Assembly (NCBI RefSeq): GCF_031877795.1
Contig: NC_133938.1
Coordinates: 18,274,920-18,338,919, forward strand
Direction of reading: 5' to 3'
DNA length: 64,000 nucleotides
DNA from: Strix aluco
Lineage: Eukaryota; Chordata; Aves; Strigiformes; Strigidae
Within the stretch, counting starts at the first letter, position 1. Each line of letters opens with the position of its first letter. Below the pieces are notes generated by a model. The model saw only the letters and a program-made list of their open reading frames with translations, was not told the origin of the DNA and made no database searches. Below are positions 1 to 12,868 of the stretch, piece by piece. The position numbers and the translations under genes are program-made.

Positions 1-3000
1 TGCTTCTGCAAATGCCAACCTTGGATTTGAAAGCCAACCTTGGATTCCAAGCATACGTGCTAAGCACTTTCACAGAAGCAGACTGTTCACAGTACACACT
101 GTAGGACCAAGTTATTTCACAACAGATGCATATAAGGCATTTAGCTGTTAAAAAAAGGGTGTCAGAGTTCAGATTCGAAGGAGAAGGCACAGCCTAATGT
201 GAGTATTAATACAGCTCTTAATGCCAAGTTAAGAACATCAGTGAATATAGAGGAATGATTTTTAGAAATAGCCCTTGTTACTGCTTTGATGTGAATCTCC
301 TTCATCAAACTCGGAATTAACTTTGCTGAAGTCAGTAGACTTTTGCACCCTTGTAAGTGACTGCAGTCAGGCAACCCTCTAACTATATATGCTATTATAG
401 AGCAAAACATACAGATTATAAATAACATCACAGGGAGACTGGGTCTACTTTATCTCTGCAGTAATTCTTCTGATATGCTTTGAGTTACATCAGGATAAAT
501 TTGGCCCACTGAGATTAGTATAAAAAAGCAGATAGTGTTTCTTAGCTAGAAAGGTGCATATAAATCCCTGTATCTCTAACTTTGATCAGCTTAACACTCA
601 GCTTTCTGTGAGAATCCTTTACCTTCTCTCTTATTTCAGAGCAGCTAATGCTGGCAAATGCCTGTTGGACCTACAAAATTACAGTGCTGTACAGTGGAGG
701 TGCTGTGAAACTCCCAGAGCATGGAAGTGATGCTTGGATCAAACTGTGTTTCTCTTTCTCCTAGTGTATGAAATTGTGCAGATGACTCCTTCAAACCTCT
801 CTTTCATTTTAGAGCCTGATCCTGTGACCCACTGATTCCTCTCATCTCCCTTTAAAGCTGGTAAGAGTTGAAAGTGCTCATGATCATTCATGGTGCAGGA
901 TTAGGCCCTTAATTATCCTTGGAAATAATCATTCCTTTCTGGGTGGTGAAACGGTGGTGTATCAGCCTTACCTGGTGATGGTAATATATCTTCATGTTTG
1001 TCTTAAAACACCTAGCTATAGATGTCACTTTGTCAAGACAAGGAAAATTTCTGTGTTCGCCACCCCCCAACATCGTACACGTTATACAGCAATGCATGGC
1101 ACCAGCCTGTTTTCGGTTTGTCCCTTAGGAAAGTAAAGATTGTATCCACTCTTTAAAATAGCTCATCATTTAATACTTTTCTGTATAATTAGGAAATGAT
1201 GTTCATCTGACAAAGTACATTCATTAAATAATTTCAAAATAAGCCAGAGGCATTGTTTAAACCTAGTGTCAACATAAACTGTAAAAAATGTGCAGAATAG
1301 TTAAATTTTAGCCAAAAGTATATGTTAATGGAGCAAGAACACTAAATGTTTTTTCTGCTTTTTAAGGCATCGAACTATCTTTTAGTGCAAGTTCTGCCTC
1401 ACAGCCAGATCTGGCCCCTTCTTCACCCTAGCCCTTTCATCTCCCTTTGTTCCATGTCTATGCTGAGACTGAGATTTTCCCACCTCTCTCAGTCTTACTG
1501 TGGCTCTGAAAGATGATTGCCTTCCGGTGAAGCCCTTTCCCCTTCTTCTGTACCCAAGCTCCATGTTCAATGAACATCAAAAAGCCTTATCATACCCTGA
1601 TGGTTTAAATCTTTAAACAGAGAGTAACAGCCTGAGTACATCCAGACCCCTCACATCCTATAGTCTTGTCACTATGTGTTCCTGCAACAATTACCAGGAG
1701 AGGGAGGCTGCGGAGTGAATCAAGTAGCGTGTGTTGTCTCCCTGGACTCCATGCTGATGCTCTGATCAGGACTTCAGCAAAATTCTGTTTGAAATGAGAA
1801 TAGACTAATTTTCATCAGACTCTTCTCAGAGGAATCCCATGTGGGCTAGCATGCCAAGGGTCATCATTAGAAAACTGCCTTCAAAAGAGCTGAGGTTTCT
1901 TGTGGCAAAGCTTTCTCCCTTTACTAAATTTATAAACATTTATGTAAAAGTGTATACATTAATTGTCAGCTTCCTTGTATGCATGCAAAGTAATGCCCAA
2001 AAACATACTTGAAGAAATACACTTGTAAAAATAGCCCAAGTAAGGACAAAAATGTCCTCATTTTGACTGAAAATTCAGAATACCGTGATCAAAGGATGCT
2101 ATAACTCCCAGCTGTTCAAAGGGACTTATATTAAAAAAAAAAGAAAATCAGATGTGACCAAGAATAGAAAATAACTCATTAAGAGCTTAACTGGATGATG
2201 ACAGGTGAAGCCATCAGTTGCTTAAACAGTGTAATGTTTTTCTAAGCAGTTTCTGTTATTTTTCTTTTTTTTCCCCTTAGAATCAGTTTATACTTTCTAG
2301 AAATAATGATGAGATCAAGTAAAGTTTGTCAGCTATGGAGAATAAACACATAAGTCACTGGGCTGTGCAGTAATTAAGACATCACTTTACTGCAGTTGCA
2401 TTTTTGTAAGCATAGAGAAATTACTGAATTTCTTTTACACTTCCATTTATCAATATTTTTTCTGAAGTAGTTGCAGTTTTTAAAAGACAAAAGAAGGGTA
2501 ATGGGAAGTCTGTAAGAAAAAGAATGATCTCTGGAAGTTTTAAGCCTTCAGACATAAAGAAAAGGTCTTTTCTCTGTCTTTTGAGACTTACAAGCAATGA
2601 ATTGTAGGTGGATATGATTCTCTCCTCATTTTTATAGCCATTGTTTAGCTACTACAGTGTTTGTAAAATACATTAAAAAAATCTTTATAATTCTCTTAAG
2701 CCGTTTAAATCCCTTTTCACTTTCCCCAGGCAAAACCTGATTCACTTGCATGTTTTTGGGCTCTGACCTTCACAATGCTGATCTCCCAACAGTAGTAGCC
2801 AGTTTCTTATTCTTTAAGTGCTAGAGGAGTCATGAAAAATTCAGACACTGGGTTTCCCTGAGACCAATCTGGTGGCTTTGTCTTTGTGCTAACCGCTGCT
2901 TTCTATGCATCATTCAAAAGGTACATACTGTTGTCAGCCCCTGAACTGCTACTTGGTGTTAAACATGAATATTTGTAGCTTAGCAAGGGACTAAATTTAA

Positions 3001-3200
3001 AAAAATTAATATTTGACAACCTTTGAGAAGGCATTACTGGCATGAAACTATACAAATGAAAGACTGTATTTGCGAAAAATGAAAACTTTCTTCACTGGGG
3101 CAGTTCTAAACATTACGAGTTTTGTTTTGAAATAGCTGTGATTGCTGGACTTTCTTCTGCATACACAGATTATGATTGTACCAAAAAAAATACTATAGTG
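1..3200. other. Unique non-coding sequence, no gene recognised
   Basis: All open frames here are short, overlap on both strands and resemble no family I know. A strong acceptor-like tract ends in TTAG at about 2280, but the sequence after it has no matching donor. A frame stays open for about 40 codons from about 640, after the acceptor-like CTTATTTCAG, but it ends at a stop without a donor. Apart from the small duplication at the left edge I see no repeats, RNA genes or CpG-rich stretch. Confidence 0.6.
14..51. repeat. Two-copy 19-bp tandem duplication
   Basis: Two adjacent 19-bp units (14-32 and 33-51) share an identical 14-base start, GCCAACCTTGGATT, and then diverge. The second unit also contains a short inverted repeat, CTTGG-att-CCAAG. 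This looks like a local replication-slippage duplication. It may extend past the left edge of the window, which cannot be seen. Confidence 0.7.
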
Positions 3201-3226
3201 GAGTTGTTTTTTCCTGTATACTGCAG

Positions 3227-3330
3227 GGGAAAATTCATTCTGTGCATGTGCCGCTAATCCTATCCGACCAGAAAGCAGAGAAAGATGGTGTATGGCTTAT
3301 TCCAGCTACACATCAGAGATACATCCAATG
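3227..3330 (+). other. Candidate 104-bp exon, weak
   Basis: A pyrimidine-rich tract ending in CTGCAG precedes position 3227, and GTAAAA follows position 3330, so both ends look like splice sites. Two of the three forward frames stay open through all 104 bases. One begins Gly-Lys-Ile-His-Ser and the other Glu-Asn-Ser-Phe-Cys; the third hits TAA early. Neither peptide matches a family I recognise. Two open frames make it impossible to choose between them and raise the chance that openness is accidental. The donor is only moderate, since GTAAAA lacks the usual G at +5. Confidence 0.12.
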
Positions 3331-3783
3331 GTAAAATTGCCTTTTTCCACATTTCTTAATTAGAAACAGAATCAGCTTCAACTAATAGAATCTCTTATTA
3401 GTAACAAAAAGAATTGCTGGCTCTCTAGTTCAAGTGGCATATCTGCATAACTTATAGCCTTAAGAGCTTATAGAGTCACTCACACTCCTGGCAGAATGCC
3501 TTTTACTCTCCCATATTAATGAGTTGTTCTAAATTTAGTCTACTGTGACAAACTAATATTAATACAGTATTTTATGGCCCAGAGCATTGTTAATGCATAA
3601 GAATGAAACACTGAATCAAAGGAAGGGGAGAGGAGGCAAGATTACTTAGTATGATTGTCAAGATATAAGATAATCCAACTATGTAGATATTAAGACTTAA
3701 ATATAATACTCTGCTTATAGATTTATATTATGTGAAACATTTTCTATTATTTTAAATCCTTGCAGTATTAGTTTCCTATTTTC

Positions 3784-3838
3784 AAGGGTTTATAACTTGG
3801 CCATAAAAATTCGCTCTGGGCTGAAACGTGGCATGCAA
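3784..3838 (+). repeat. Ancient dispersed repeat, copy A
   Basis: This 55-bp stretch aligns without gaps to 22135-22189. I count about 45 of 55 identical positions, beginning with a shared 15-base AAGGGTTTATAACTT. Nine of the ten differences are transitions and one is a transversion, the decay expected of an old repeat. Copy A keeps a CG in CGTGG and GCATGC where copy B has A residues, so A is probably closer to the ancestral sequence. I do not recognise the family with certainty; an ancient amniote transposon is the likely source. Confidence 0.65.
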
Positions 3839-3839
3839 G

Positions 3840-6800
3840 GTCTTAACCTGGGAGCATTTTTTTAAGTAAATTTTCAAACAAATCTGTGTTTGTCTTTGGT
3901 AGGAGTGGGACAACAGTCAACATACAGCTGTTGGCTTTAAAAACTTTCATGACAGGTCTCAGAAAACAATGGGGACTAATAAGCAAAGCCAAGAAAAGTC
4001 TGTGATAAGATTTAATTGCTCTTTCACATCATTTTATTTTTTCTTAATTGCAAAATATTAACAGGACAACATATTTGACAGGCAGTGCTTCTTTAGATAT
4101 CAGAGTTTCTTCTGCTGAAATCAAGGGAAGTTTTGTCATTCTGTCAAGGGGAAATAGGATTGGATACTCTTCTTGGTAGCTGTTTTGCAGTGATGATTTT
4201 ACTATCTCAGTATTTGCCTAAATAGATATTTGCATGAATATTATTTAGATATCCTTTTGCAGGAGAAAAAGGCTTCATGCAGGATTTTTAGGACTTAAGT
4301 AGCTGTGTATTATAAACACACACGTGTACATACGTACAAATACATTTCATCTGTGCAACCTAAAGCCAAGTCTGAATAGAGTTGATCCATCTACTTGTGT
4401 AAATTAAGATGAAGAAAAGCACATGACCCTGACTGATGGGAGGAGCTCTCCTCTAAACTATGCCAAGTATGTAGGATGTCTGCCAGAATGCTGCCAGTTG
4501 TGAGGTCTATCATGGATTTCCATCGTAAACAGTAAACAACAGACAGCAGCTGAGCAGATGTGGAAGCGTAAGGTCAACAATGGATTGTATAAGGTGCCTG
4601 CCTACATGTGCCATTACTGAAAATTCACCATATATGAGGAGGGATTATGAAGTCTTTTGACTAGCTAATGGCACAATGGGTTTTTTATGAACAAACTTTG
4701 GAAATGGTATACAAAAAATAATTTCTGATGTACTTTGGATCTCTGACCGAAATATTTGGGAGATAGAATTTAACCCCTGATTTGGCTTCTCTTTTCTCAG
4801 CTTTGCATGGATTAGAAAGTTTTATCTCCAGTGTTTATAGGGATAAACAGATTTGTTAAGGAGTCTTGAGCAGATATGAACCCTGGAAGGACTGGGATGT
4901 GCAGTTCAGATGCACAGTAGGTCTTGGAGGAAGACAGTTCTCTCAGCCTCATCTGGGTTGTGCTGCAGAGCTGCCAAGATGGAAGTTGTTTTTATGCAGG
5001 TGAAGAAATGTTCCATTTGACACTTTTCTTAAGGAAATGTTTAGAAAAGTGAATCTACTTTATGGCTGCTGGTGTGAATTTAACCCAGGTTAGTTAAACT
5101 GCATTCAGTGCTGTTGTGATGTGCTCCTTCAAAACATGCAAAGCACCTGCGTTCTTGGTTGTGGGAAAGGAACTTCCCCTGTGAATTCTAATTAGTGTTT
5201 CTGTGAGCAGTGGTATAACTTCCAGTTGGTGTTATTCAGGAAGTAAAAATCTCTCTAACTCCAGTGAAGTTTCTGTGGACAGGGAGATTATGGAATCAGC
5301 AGGTGTCTAACTAGCACAGAAGCCCAGCACAAACAGGGGTGTTAATTTTTTGTGCTAGTCAGGAAACAGGAAGTGTGCAGACAAGAGCAGAGGAATGAGG
5401 AACCGTTGCTCTCTAGCTCTTTCTGCAGCTCTCCATGCTCTAGGAGGGAGTTGGGTATCAGAGTTGGGTGCATGGTTCTGCCCAGGGCCCCACTGTCAAA
5501 ATAATGACAAACAGTTTCATGGGCAGTTGCAGATCCACACCTGATGGGAGGGAGAATGGCAGAAGTTATGTGTAAGTCGCACAGCTTGGGTAATGGAGAG
5601 AGTAGTGGTAGGGGGCTGTAGTTCGCTGGAGACAGATTTTAATGATCTACTTCACAAACTGGGCAGAATTATTTCCAGCACAGCTCTTCTTTGGGCACTG
5701 ATTCAGTCTTCGTAAAACCTCTACGTGTTGACAGAGAACCACAGGCTAGAATTTATCTAAAGCTAATGTAATTTGGAATAAAAGCACAAGAATTGGCACT
5801 AGGGATTAGTTACCTTGCATATTCTGTTGCTCTAGTTGTACCCAGCCGCTAAGGTGGGTAGGATGCAGCCAGGGCTGGTTGCATCCCGTCCCATAACATT
5901 GGGAGTCTTTCTGCAAGAGCGAAGTCCTATTTATTCAGATTTGCTTCATTGTGCAGGTTGCGAGTACTTTCCACATTACACAAATTATGGAGTTTGTTAA
6001 TCATCATATGCCATAATTAAGTCTGTTTAAGTCTACAGTGCAGTCTATGGATTCCTTTTAGTGGGTGTTTGGGGAGCAATGGATCAGCATTTTCCTCACT
6101 CTCCCTGCCAGTACTAGGTCTTTACCAAGCAAAGCTAATGGTTCAGCCATCTTTGTCCCTTGAATCCTGGTCATGTACACATTCACTGGAGAGTAAGCAA
6201 ACTGTCATTTTGGGGAAGGAGTGTTACTGAAAACTGTCTTGTTGCCTAGAAGTCGGGATGAAAGGAAGGCAAATGCAATCTGGTGTCAAAACTGAAAATG
6301 ATTCCTGCGCTTGCTTTGCAGTCTTATAGAAACATAAAATAGATTATTGAAATTCTCAGTATTTGGATAGTATTTTGGTCTATCTTCTCTCTTTTATCTC
6401 CTGCTGGCTTTAATTCAGTCATGCAGCTGCATACTCCTGTGAAAAATCCTCTCAATGGAATCACATCAGAGGGTCTAAGGACTGAGTGGCCCATGCAAGT
6501 TATGAATGAACAGTCGCTGTCAGTGCAGCATTTGTGTACAGCACTGTCATGATACAAAGCCCTGATTTTGATGCACCTAGAAGATAATTTTACGTGGTAG
6601 TGATTTATATTCTGCATGAAATAATCTGAACCAAAACTTAAATTTTTCATTTTCTTGAATATAATATTTTCTCCCTTTTCTCCCAGTTCTTGTTGTTTGG
6701 GTTTTGGTTTTTTTTTTTCCACTATTTCTGGCTTTTTCAGATGTAGGTATAAGGATAAAAGCAAAGGAGTCAGACCTTCAGTTCAAAAGTGTACCCTGGC

Positions 6801-8300
6801 ACCATGCATCTCTGTTGTGTCGTGTTTTGTTTGAGAATCTTGGAAGGAGACTGTTTTTTAAGAGGTAATTGCCAAGCATCTTCCAAAAGCTGGACCTCTC
6901 AAAGCTGTATGAGGGTAGCCACCCAGAACTGGATGCCCTTAGATTTGCCAGCTCTTCTGAAGTCTTGCCATTCTTTGGCATTGTTTTCATTTGCAGTGAA
7001 AATCTTCAGGTGTGTTGGTAGCGTGAAAGAAAAAATTCCAGCAGCTGTCAAGATCTGGTTACTTCCCATGCATAGAATGCTGATACTTCCCATCTTATGA
7101 ATGAGTATGTTACTAAGATGGATTGAAGGATGAGACTTCAAACTAATTCATATGACTTGCCTACCTTCTGTAGTGGGCAGAATATCTATTTGGTAGCAGT
7201 GACTGTAAAAGTAATTTTTCATATTATGTGTTTTATTTCATATACCTTTAATCAAACACAAGTGTTCTATTTTTCAAGAAAATACCGGGGGACACAGCCT
7301 TAAAGAAATGTTTCCTTATGACGCCATTTACACGCAGTCTTTTGGACTGCAGTGATAAGTGGCGGGTTATTCTTTTATTGCTGAAATAACTTGTTTAGCA
7401 TATGCAATATGCAAAAGGAGGAAAGCTGAGCGTTAGAGCATATTACCAGTGTGCACTTACAAGAAAATTATCCCATGAAAAACAAACCACTCTACTTAAA
7501 TGCTACTCATAAACTATAAGGCAACTAATTCTACCTTAATGGGTGAAATTGCTACTTGATGGAGAAATAAAACCAATACTATTAAAATATTGAGCTAGCA
7601 TAAACGTTAACAGGTTGGAATCTATTAAATGCATGCTATTGTGAGAGCCAGAGAGGCTTAGTTTGTGTTGGCTTTTTTAATTATACCTGTGCTTTATGAG
7701 AATTTCCATGCTTTTTTCTGAGTCTGTCAGAGCAGTTCTTTTCGTTGATGGGTAAGAAGCAGAAGCTTAAATTTTGTGTAAACAAGTGAAGCATGGGAGA
7801 TACCCCTTTCTTGGGAAAAGGAGAAAGTATAGTATGAATCAAGCACAGTGGTAGACATGTTTCACTTCTCTGTTCTTCCCTTGCACACCTTCAGATATCT
7901 GTACAATGCCATTGAACTCTGTTATCTTCCAGGCTAATTTAACATTCAGAATTTAATTCCAAACAGGCTACCTGTATGATGATGGAGAGTCCCAAGAATG
8001 GTGAAACATATTAAAACTTGAGCATATGAAATATGTCTGATGGAAGTTTACAATATGGAAAGATGCTGGAGATGTGGAGGATAGAGAATACATTGTAATG
8101 GCTAAATGCACTGAATTCAGATGCTTATAAAATAGTAGGGGGGGAAAAAAACGTCACCAGCAATAATATAACAGGGTAAGAATTGCTACTAATGATCCAG
8201 ACACCTCATTTGACTCCTTTGTATCGATTGGTATGTACTTCAGCTATTTTAGTTAAGTTTTTCATTTAGACCATACAACTGTTCTAGTCTCCGTGTGTTC
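3840..8300. other. Unique non-coding sequence
   Basis: No gene is recognised. An octamer motif, ATTTGCAT, lies at 4228-4235 in an AT-rich patch. ACACGTGT, with an E-box core, lies at 4320-4327. A run of 11 T lies at 6708-6718. The longest open frame (6324-6764, minus strand) starts with TTG rather than ATG and has low-complexity lysine-rich sequence, so I treat it as chance. Confidence 0.6.
5861..5886. repeat. 12-bp inverted repeat with 2-base spacer
   Basis: The left arm GGATGCAGCCAG (5861-5872) pairs with the right arm CTGGTTGCATCC (5875-5886) at all but one position, around a GG spacer. The two-base spacer is too short for a stable RNA loop, so two central pairs would open. The flanks GGGT and GTCCC extend the symmetry imperfectly. 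No function can be assigned. Confidence 0.6.
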
Positions 8301-8314
8301 ATCTGACAGCCATC

Positions 8315-8332
8315 ATTCACTAGAGGGCAGCA
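8315..8332 (+). promoter_or_regulatory. CTCF-like binding motif
   Basis: The sequence CACTAGAGGGCAGCA (8318-8332) fits the core of the vertebrate CTCF consensus, roughly CCASYAGRGGGCRS, with one change at the first position (A for C). CTCF sites act as chromatin-loop anchors and insulators, and the motif orientation here is forward. Only sequence similarity supports this; occupancy is unknown. Confidence 0.4.
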
Positions 8333-8339
8333 TTTGATA

Positions 8340-11300
8340 AAGTGTTTAAAAGAAGGCTTTTTCCACAGAAGTGAAGAAGATACATGCAGATCACTTTAAT
8401 AACACTTCTAAGTGTTCTCTGACATAAGTTTCCAGTTCTATTTGTTGGGCTGGAACCTGAAACATTGTTTGGCTTGATGTGACTTTATGAAAGAATTTTA
8501 AGGATTTATTCCACTAATAAATATGAATTGGTTTTAGATAGATATATTATTCCAGGTTTGTAGAAATTATACCCTGCAGCTTCTATCGTTCTATCCGTAG
8601 CTTTTTAAATGTACATAAATTAGTATTTTAAATTCTTATTTTATTGTAAAAGAATAAAACATGAATAAGTTCACTTGTCTGTTAGCCCTTCTCTTCTGTT
8701 TTTTTCCTGTTACTACTGCTTTTCAAGCAGTCCTGTCAGCATTATTACTTTATTCAACAAGAGTCTCCGTTGCTGCAGAGTCTCAGTAGACCTGTGTGGC
8801 CAGACACCTGTGGAGTCCCATCATGGTCCTAGAAAGAAAACCTCCTCTTGTGCTGGTGTTGGTTCCTCAACAGTAGTCAGTTTGCAAGGCTTTGCTAGGG
8901 CTTCCACCCATCTTGAACAGGCTAACAGCTCCTTGCAGTCTCCTCAGGGCCAGGGATGCAGATGGCCAGGAGACAGCCTACATGGACTGACTGACCAGAT
9001 AGGAACCCTTAAAGAGGTGTGATTTAGCATTTAAGGTTAGATAAGCAGGTATTTGCTGATTCATCACTAGCCAAGAAACGACATTTTGCTTCTCTGAACT
9101 AGGTACATCAAATGAAAAGTGACTCCTGCCACCAAGCATTAAGGAGCTATCTGAGGAGACTATGTCACCCCTTAGTTGCAGGGGAGGGAGAGGTTGTTAA
9201 AAAGGGCAGTTTAACTGACCTAAGACTTGAAATGCCTTCTGGAGGTGCACATCTTCTAGAGAAAGTGTTTGAGTGATGAGACATCTATTTTGTATGTGTC
9301 TGAAATTAAGTAGTGTAACCTGGACTCCACAGCCACATATGTCACTCTTAACAGTGATTCCAGTGCATTTCCCTGGTGAAGAAGCAGCAGATGTGACCAG
9401 GATTTGTACTGGAACCATTATGTGTGTTGGGAAATGCTCTGGTGGTTTAAAAGACTTCACTTTCTTACCAGGTTAAGCAGCGCTGACTTAAATAAACTCT
9501 CTGTAAGTGACATCTTTCCTAGGATTGCTAGGTGCATGGCCAAGGTGAAAGCTGGATCCTGAGGATATGTGTACTCAGCCTGCCACAAACATGCCAAGGA
9601 CACACCCAGCTCAGAAGCAGAGCTGTGGTTAATCATGTTGTGCCTCTTGTAGTTCAGATGCTGTTTGCCAAGTGGGTGAAATTCTTATTTTCTATTTTAA
9701 GCTGTTAGTCTCCAGTACTGACTACAGCTTTATGGTTAAGGATACTCCTGTGTATTTAGCAAAACAAAAGGATTAATTTGGATGACGGGAGATGTATAAA
9801 TAGAATATCGTTATCTTTAAAGTTACATCTTTCACATGCCAGGTAAATCCAGGAGGCAGTTAAACATTTTCCCCCTCTGACATTATCACAAATGTCATTT
9901 GCTGCTTCAAGGCTATTTAAGCAAAATAAATCCACCATCCAAGCTAGAGAGTGATGTTTGTATCATCATATATGTGTTATTTTTTGCTGCAATAGATTGT
10001 CACAAGCTAGACTTTATTCAGGCCTCCAAGACAAATCAATCAGTATGTCTTTATTTTTTTAATTGTTGTTAGATACCTCTCTTAATGTGTGCCTGTTTGT
10101 CTTGAAGCTTTGCAAGCATGTGGGCTGACAACTGGTTTGGAGATGTTTGGGGAACTCTTCTGATTTACGTGCAGTGTAAGATACCTTCTTCTTCTTGTCT
10201 TAATTGCATGTTTCTATCTAGTGAAGTGATACCTCTGCTCAAGATGTGCTGCTATAAAGGAAAAGGAAGGAACATCTGTAACAGCCCTGCTAAGTAGAAC
10301 TTCCTGGGATCATTCAACAAAATCTGCAGTCCCTTTTTGTATATCCTGACTGGTTGAACTGTTGCTGGCTGGCAAGCGAAACTGCGGTGCCACTGAAGAG
10401 CATAGTCAACTCAATGCCTGTATGCTCTTCATCCAGCAGTAGAAAACAAACTATTTGTTTTACATTTTAATCTTGGTAAGAGCATACAAGAATGTCTGTT
10501 TCATGGTGCTAGAGGAGAGTAGTTTCTACATGTACACCAAAGGAACAGGCACACAGCCCTCTGCCTTCATTTCATCTTAAATGGTTCACCTACCTCACTC
10601 TGAAGCCTGAAGTTGAACCTCCTCAATGATCAGTGCTTCCTGATGAGGTATGGGGCAGACCTGTTCTAATGGCACAGGAAGACTGAAGTTTTATGCCATC
10701 TTATCTTCAGTGCTTCCTGAGGAGTGCTATGCCCCATCTGTGAATGCTACCAAAATTAACTGTACTAAAATACAGTCAGCTCACAGTCCTGATGCTAGCA
10801 TGGTTGTTGTGTAACTGAAAGAGGGGGGTGGCCAAAGGAAGCTCTTTCCAGATAAAGGAAAATCTCTTGGCACCAAAGATGATGTGAACTAAATAGTAAT
10901 ATTTAATAGTACTTTGTGGGCACAAATTTATTGAACAATAGCTGCATCTGACTAAAGAGTGAAAACACTTCATTTTATTCCCAATAGCATCATCCTGTTC
11001 CCAGACCTTTGGTGTTCTAGAAGGGTGTAAATGTAGTTTCTCTTTTCTAGAGCCAACACAAAAGAGATTCTTCAGGATTGATGTTGTTGGTGCTTGTTCA
11101 AGAAAATTCAGGTAGTTCTTTCAGCTACCTTCAGTGAAAGCTGCTTGTTATCAAATAACTCGGCCCAAGAGCTTCCCGTCCTATTGTAAGTTACCCATAG
11201 TGATGCGGTGTGGTCAGCCAGGCAATTATATCTCATCAACAAAGCAAAGAGAATAGAGTCCTGGTCTCCTCACCTAGGTGAGATACTTGAAAGGAGGTCA

Positions 11301-12220
11301 GTACAAGTGTCCTGCTCCTGCTGTATCTACCATGATACCTTTACACCAGCCTTGAATTCTGGTGATCCCTGTAATTGGTTGCCTTTGTAACCTAGAAGGC
11401 AGGAAGCAGTAGCATCCCCTAAGTCGTACCCTTATGTTGCATCCCTTACACCTTCCTTCCTTTCTCATGGACTAATGGTAAATGAGAGACTTGCTAGGAG
11501 TGCAGATCCCATTGCCTTCCAGACAGCAAAACAGGAGGTGTGGCAGTAGCTCCCAAAAGGGAGGAGACCCTAGTAGTCATGTTCCCACCTGCTTGCATGG
11601 GGAGCCAGCCCACCTCCCTCCTCCCCAGCCACACAGAGCACTGCTGAGGCTGCTGGCAAGGACTGGCAGCTTCTGGACTTACCAACCATGGCAAGACTCA
11701 TGGCAAACTGCTCGCTCAGGACTGCAAGCCCAGGCTCTGGCAGGGAATTACAGTGGTAGTTATAAGTGGTGAACGTGTTCCAGTTTGTTGTTATGGTGGA
11801 AGCTGGAAATAATCTTAAAATGGAAATTGTTGTAATCACATGCCTTCAGTACAGAGGCCTTTCCATACTGGCTCATGCTGTCCATACCTTGATACATACA
11901 TACAGTTAAGCTTTAAAAAAAAAAAGGCAAAACCCAACATACGAGAGTAAAGGAGTCCCAAAGAACATATTTGGTACTCTCTGTTTTTTTCCTTTGTTTT
12001 TTCCTTTGGGCTGAGGTATTTAATTCAGTCTTTTACTTAGATTGCAAACTCAGCTGTACCAAGAATATACAGCAGTCGTTTCTCCCCTTTTTATTACCTG
12101 TCACTCTGTTTTCTGCAATCATGTTCCTCTTGTTGCTGACAGAATGACAATAGGCTTAATAAACCCTCAAACACATGAAAAAGCTCATTTGAATAGGTAT
12201 TAATTCTATAATTTCACAGC
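8340..12220. other. Unique non-coding sequence
   Basis: No recognised gene, RNA gene or clear transposon. Two patches (about 8780-9000 and 11480-11760) look richer in G and C than their surroundings and give open frames on both strands. None has a recognisable domain, and they lack CpG enrichment. A faint CR1-tail-like string at 8581-8596 was considered and rejected. Confidence 0.55.
10628..10724. repeat. Short diverged direct repeat pair
   Basis: ATCAGTGCTTCCTGATGAG near 10628-10646 and TTCAGTGCTTCCTGAGGAG near 10706-10724 are direct repeats about 75 bp apart. The intervening segment also shares GGGGC/TGCCCC-like ends. The pair is consistent with an old local duplication that has largely decayed. 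It is too short to assign to a family. Confidence 0.35.
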
Positions 12221-12229
12221 TTTTTACAG

Positions 12230-12306
12230 GGCATCACTGACCCCTGGGAAGAGATGCATGCAGAGGTAATGTTGACAGACTTTGGCCTGTTACTGGGAAA
12301 TTCTTG
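12230..12306 (+). other. Candidate 77-bp exon
   Basis: The sequence CTTTTTACAG ends at 12229 and the donor GTGAGT starts at 12307, so both splice sites are close to consensus. Only one forward frame stays open across the 77 bases. It reads Gly-Ile-Thr-Asp-Pro-Trp-Glu-Glu at the start and includes Leu-Thr-Asp-Phe-Gly. The other two frames hit stops. The Asp-Phe-Gly string recalls kinases, but no other kinase motif is present and I do not claim one. The sense frame shows an ordinary mix of charged and hydrophobic residues. Chance is still a serious alternative because one 77-bp open frame is weak evidence. Confidence 0.2.
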
Positions 12307-12854
12307 GTGAGTAAATTTGTGATTATGCTGGTAGGATGAGGCCTGAACACCTCTTCTTCTGAGGCAGCCTTTTCACTACTGAAGCGGATTAACAAAAGAG
12401 GCAGATGCCAGTGACAAAGTGCCAATATTTGTTAACAGATGTGATCCTTGTAATGTAGCATGTGTTCTTAATTTGGCACTGCTTGACACCAGGAGGATCT
12501 CTGTAAATAAGGTGTCATTAGCTGCATCCAATAGGCTTTCCTCCTAAACTGGTCTTTGGTTACTATCCATACTCTGGTTGAAACTGGCATTCTACCTTGT
12601 GAATGGGCACTATGCCACTCTGACAGATGGGCATGGTAGTAGACCAGCCAGGGAAGCATTAAACTCGTCCAAGTTGAGTATTAGGGGCCAAACAATCTAT
12701 CCACAAATACAATGTGGGCAGATTTGTCTTACTGAAATTGATGAAGTGGATATGCTGTCGCTACCTGAGCTCCTACACAATTAAACTTTCACATTCTCAG
12801 ACTTTGCTTTAGCCACTTCCAGATTTTGGTTCTAGAAGAATGAAGACTACTGCT

Positions 12855-12868
12855 AAAAAAAAAAAAAA
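12855..12868. repeat. A14 homopolymer
   Basis: An uninterrupted run of 14 A. There is no AATAAA a short distance upstream and no flanking target-site duplication that I can see, so it does not look like a retrocopy tail. Confidence 0.7.

Noticed and set aside
6324..6764. 146-codon minus-strand frame
   Set aside because: It starts with TTG, is lysine-rich from A-rich DNA, and a frame of this length is expected about once in a window of this size and composition.
8581..8596. TTCTATCGTTCTATCC as a CR1 tail
   Set aside because: It resembles the CR1 terminal 8-bp repeat, but nothing upstream matches the CR1 3' region.
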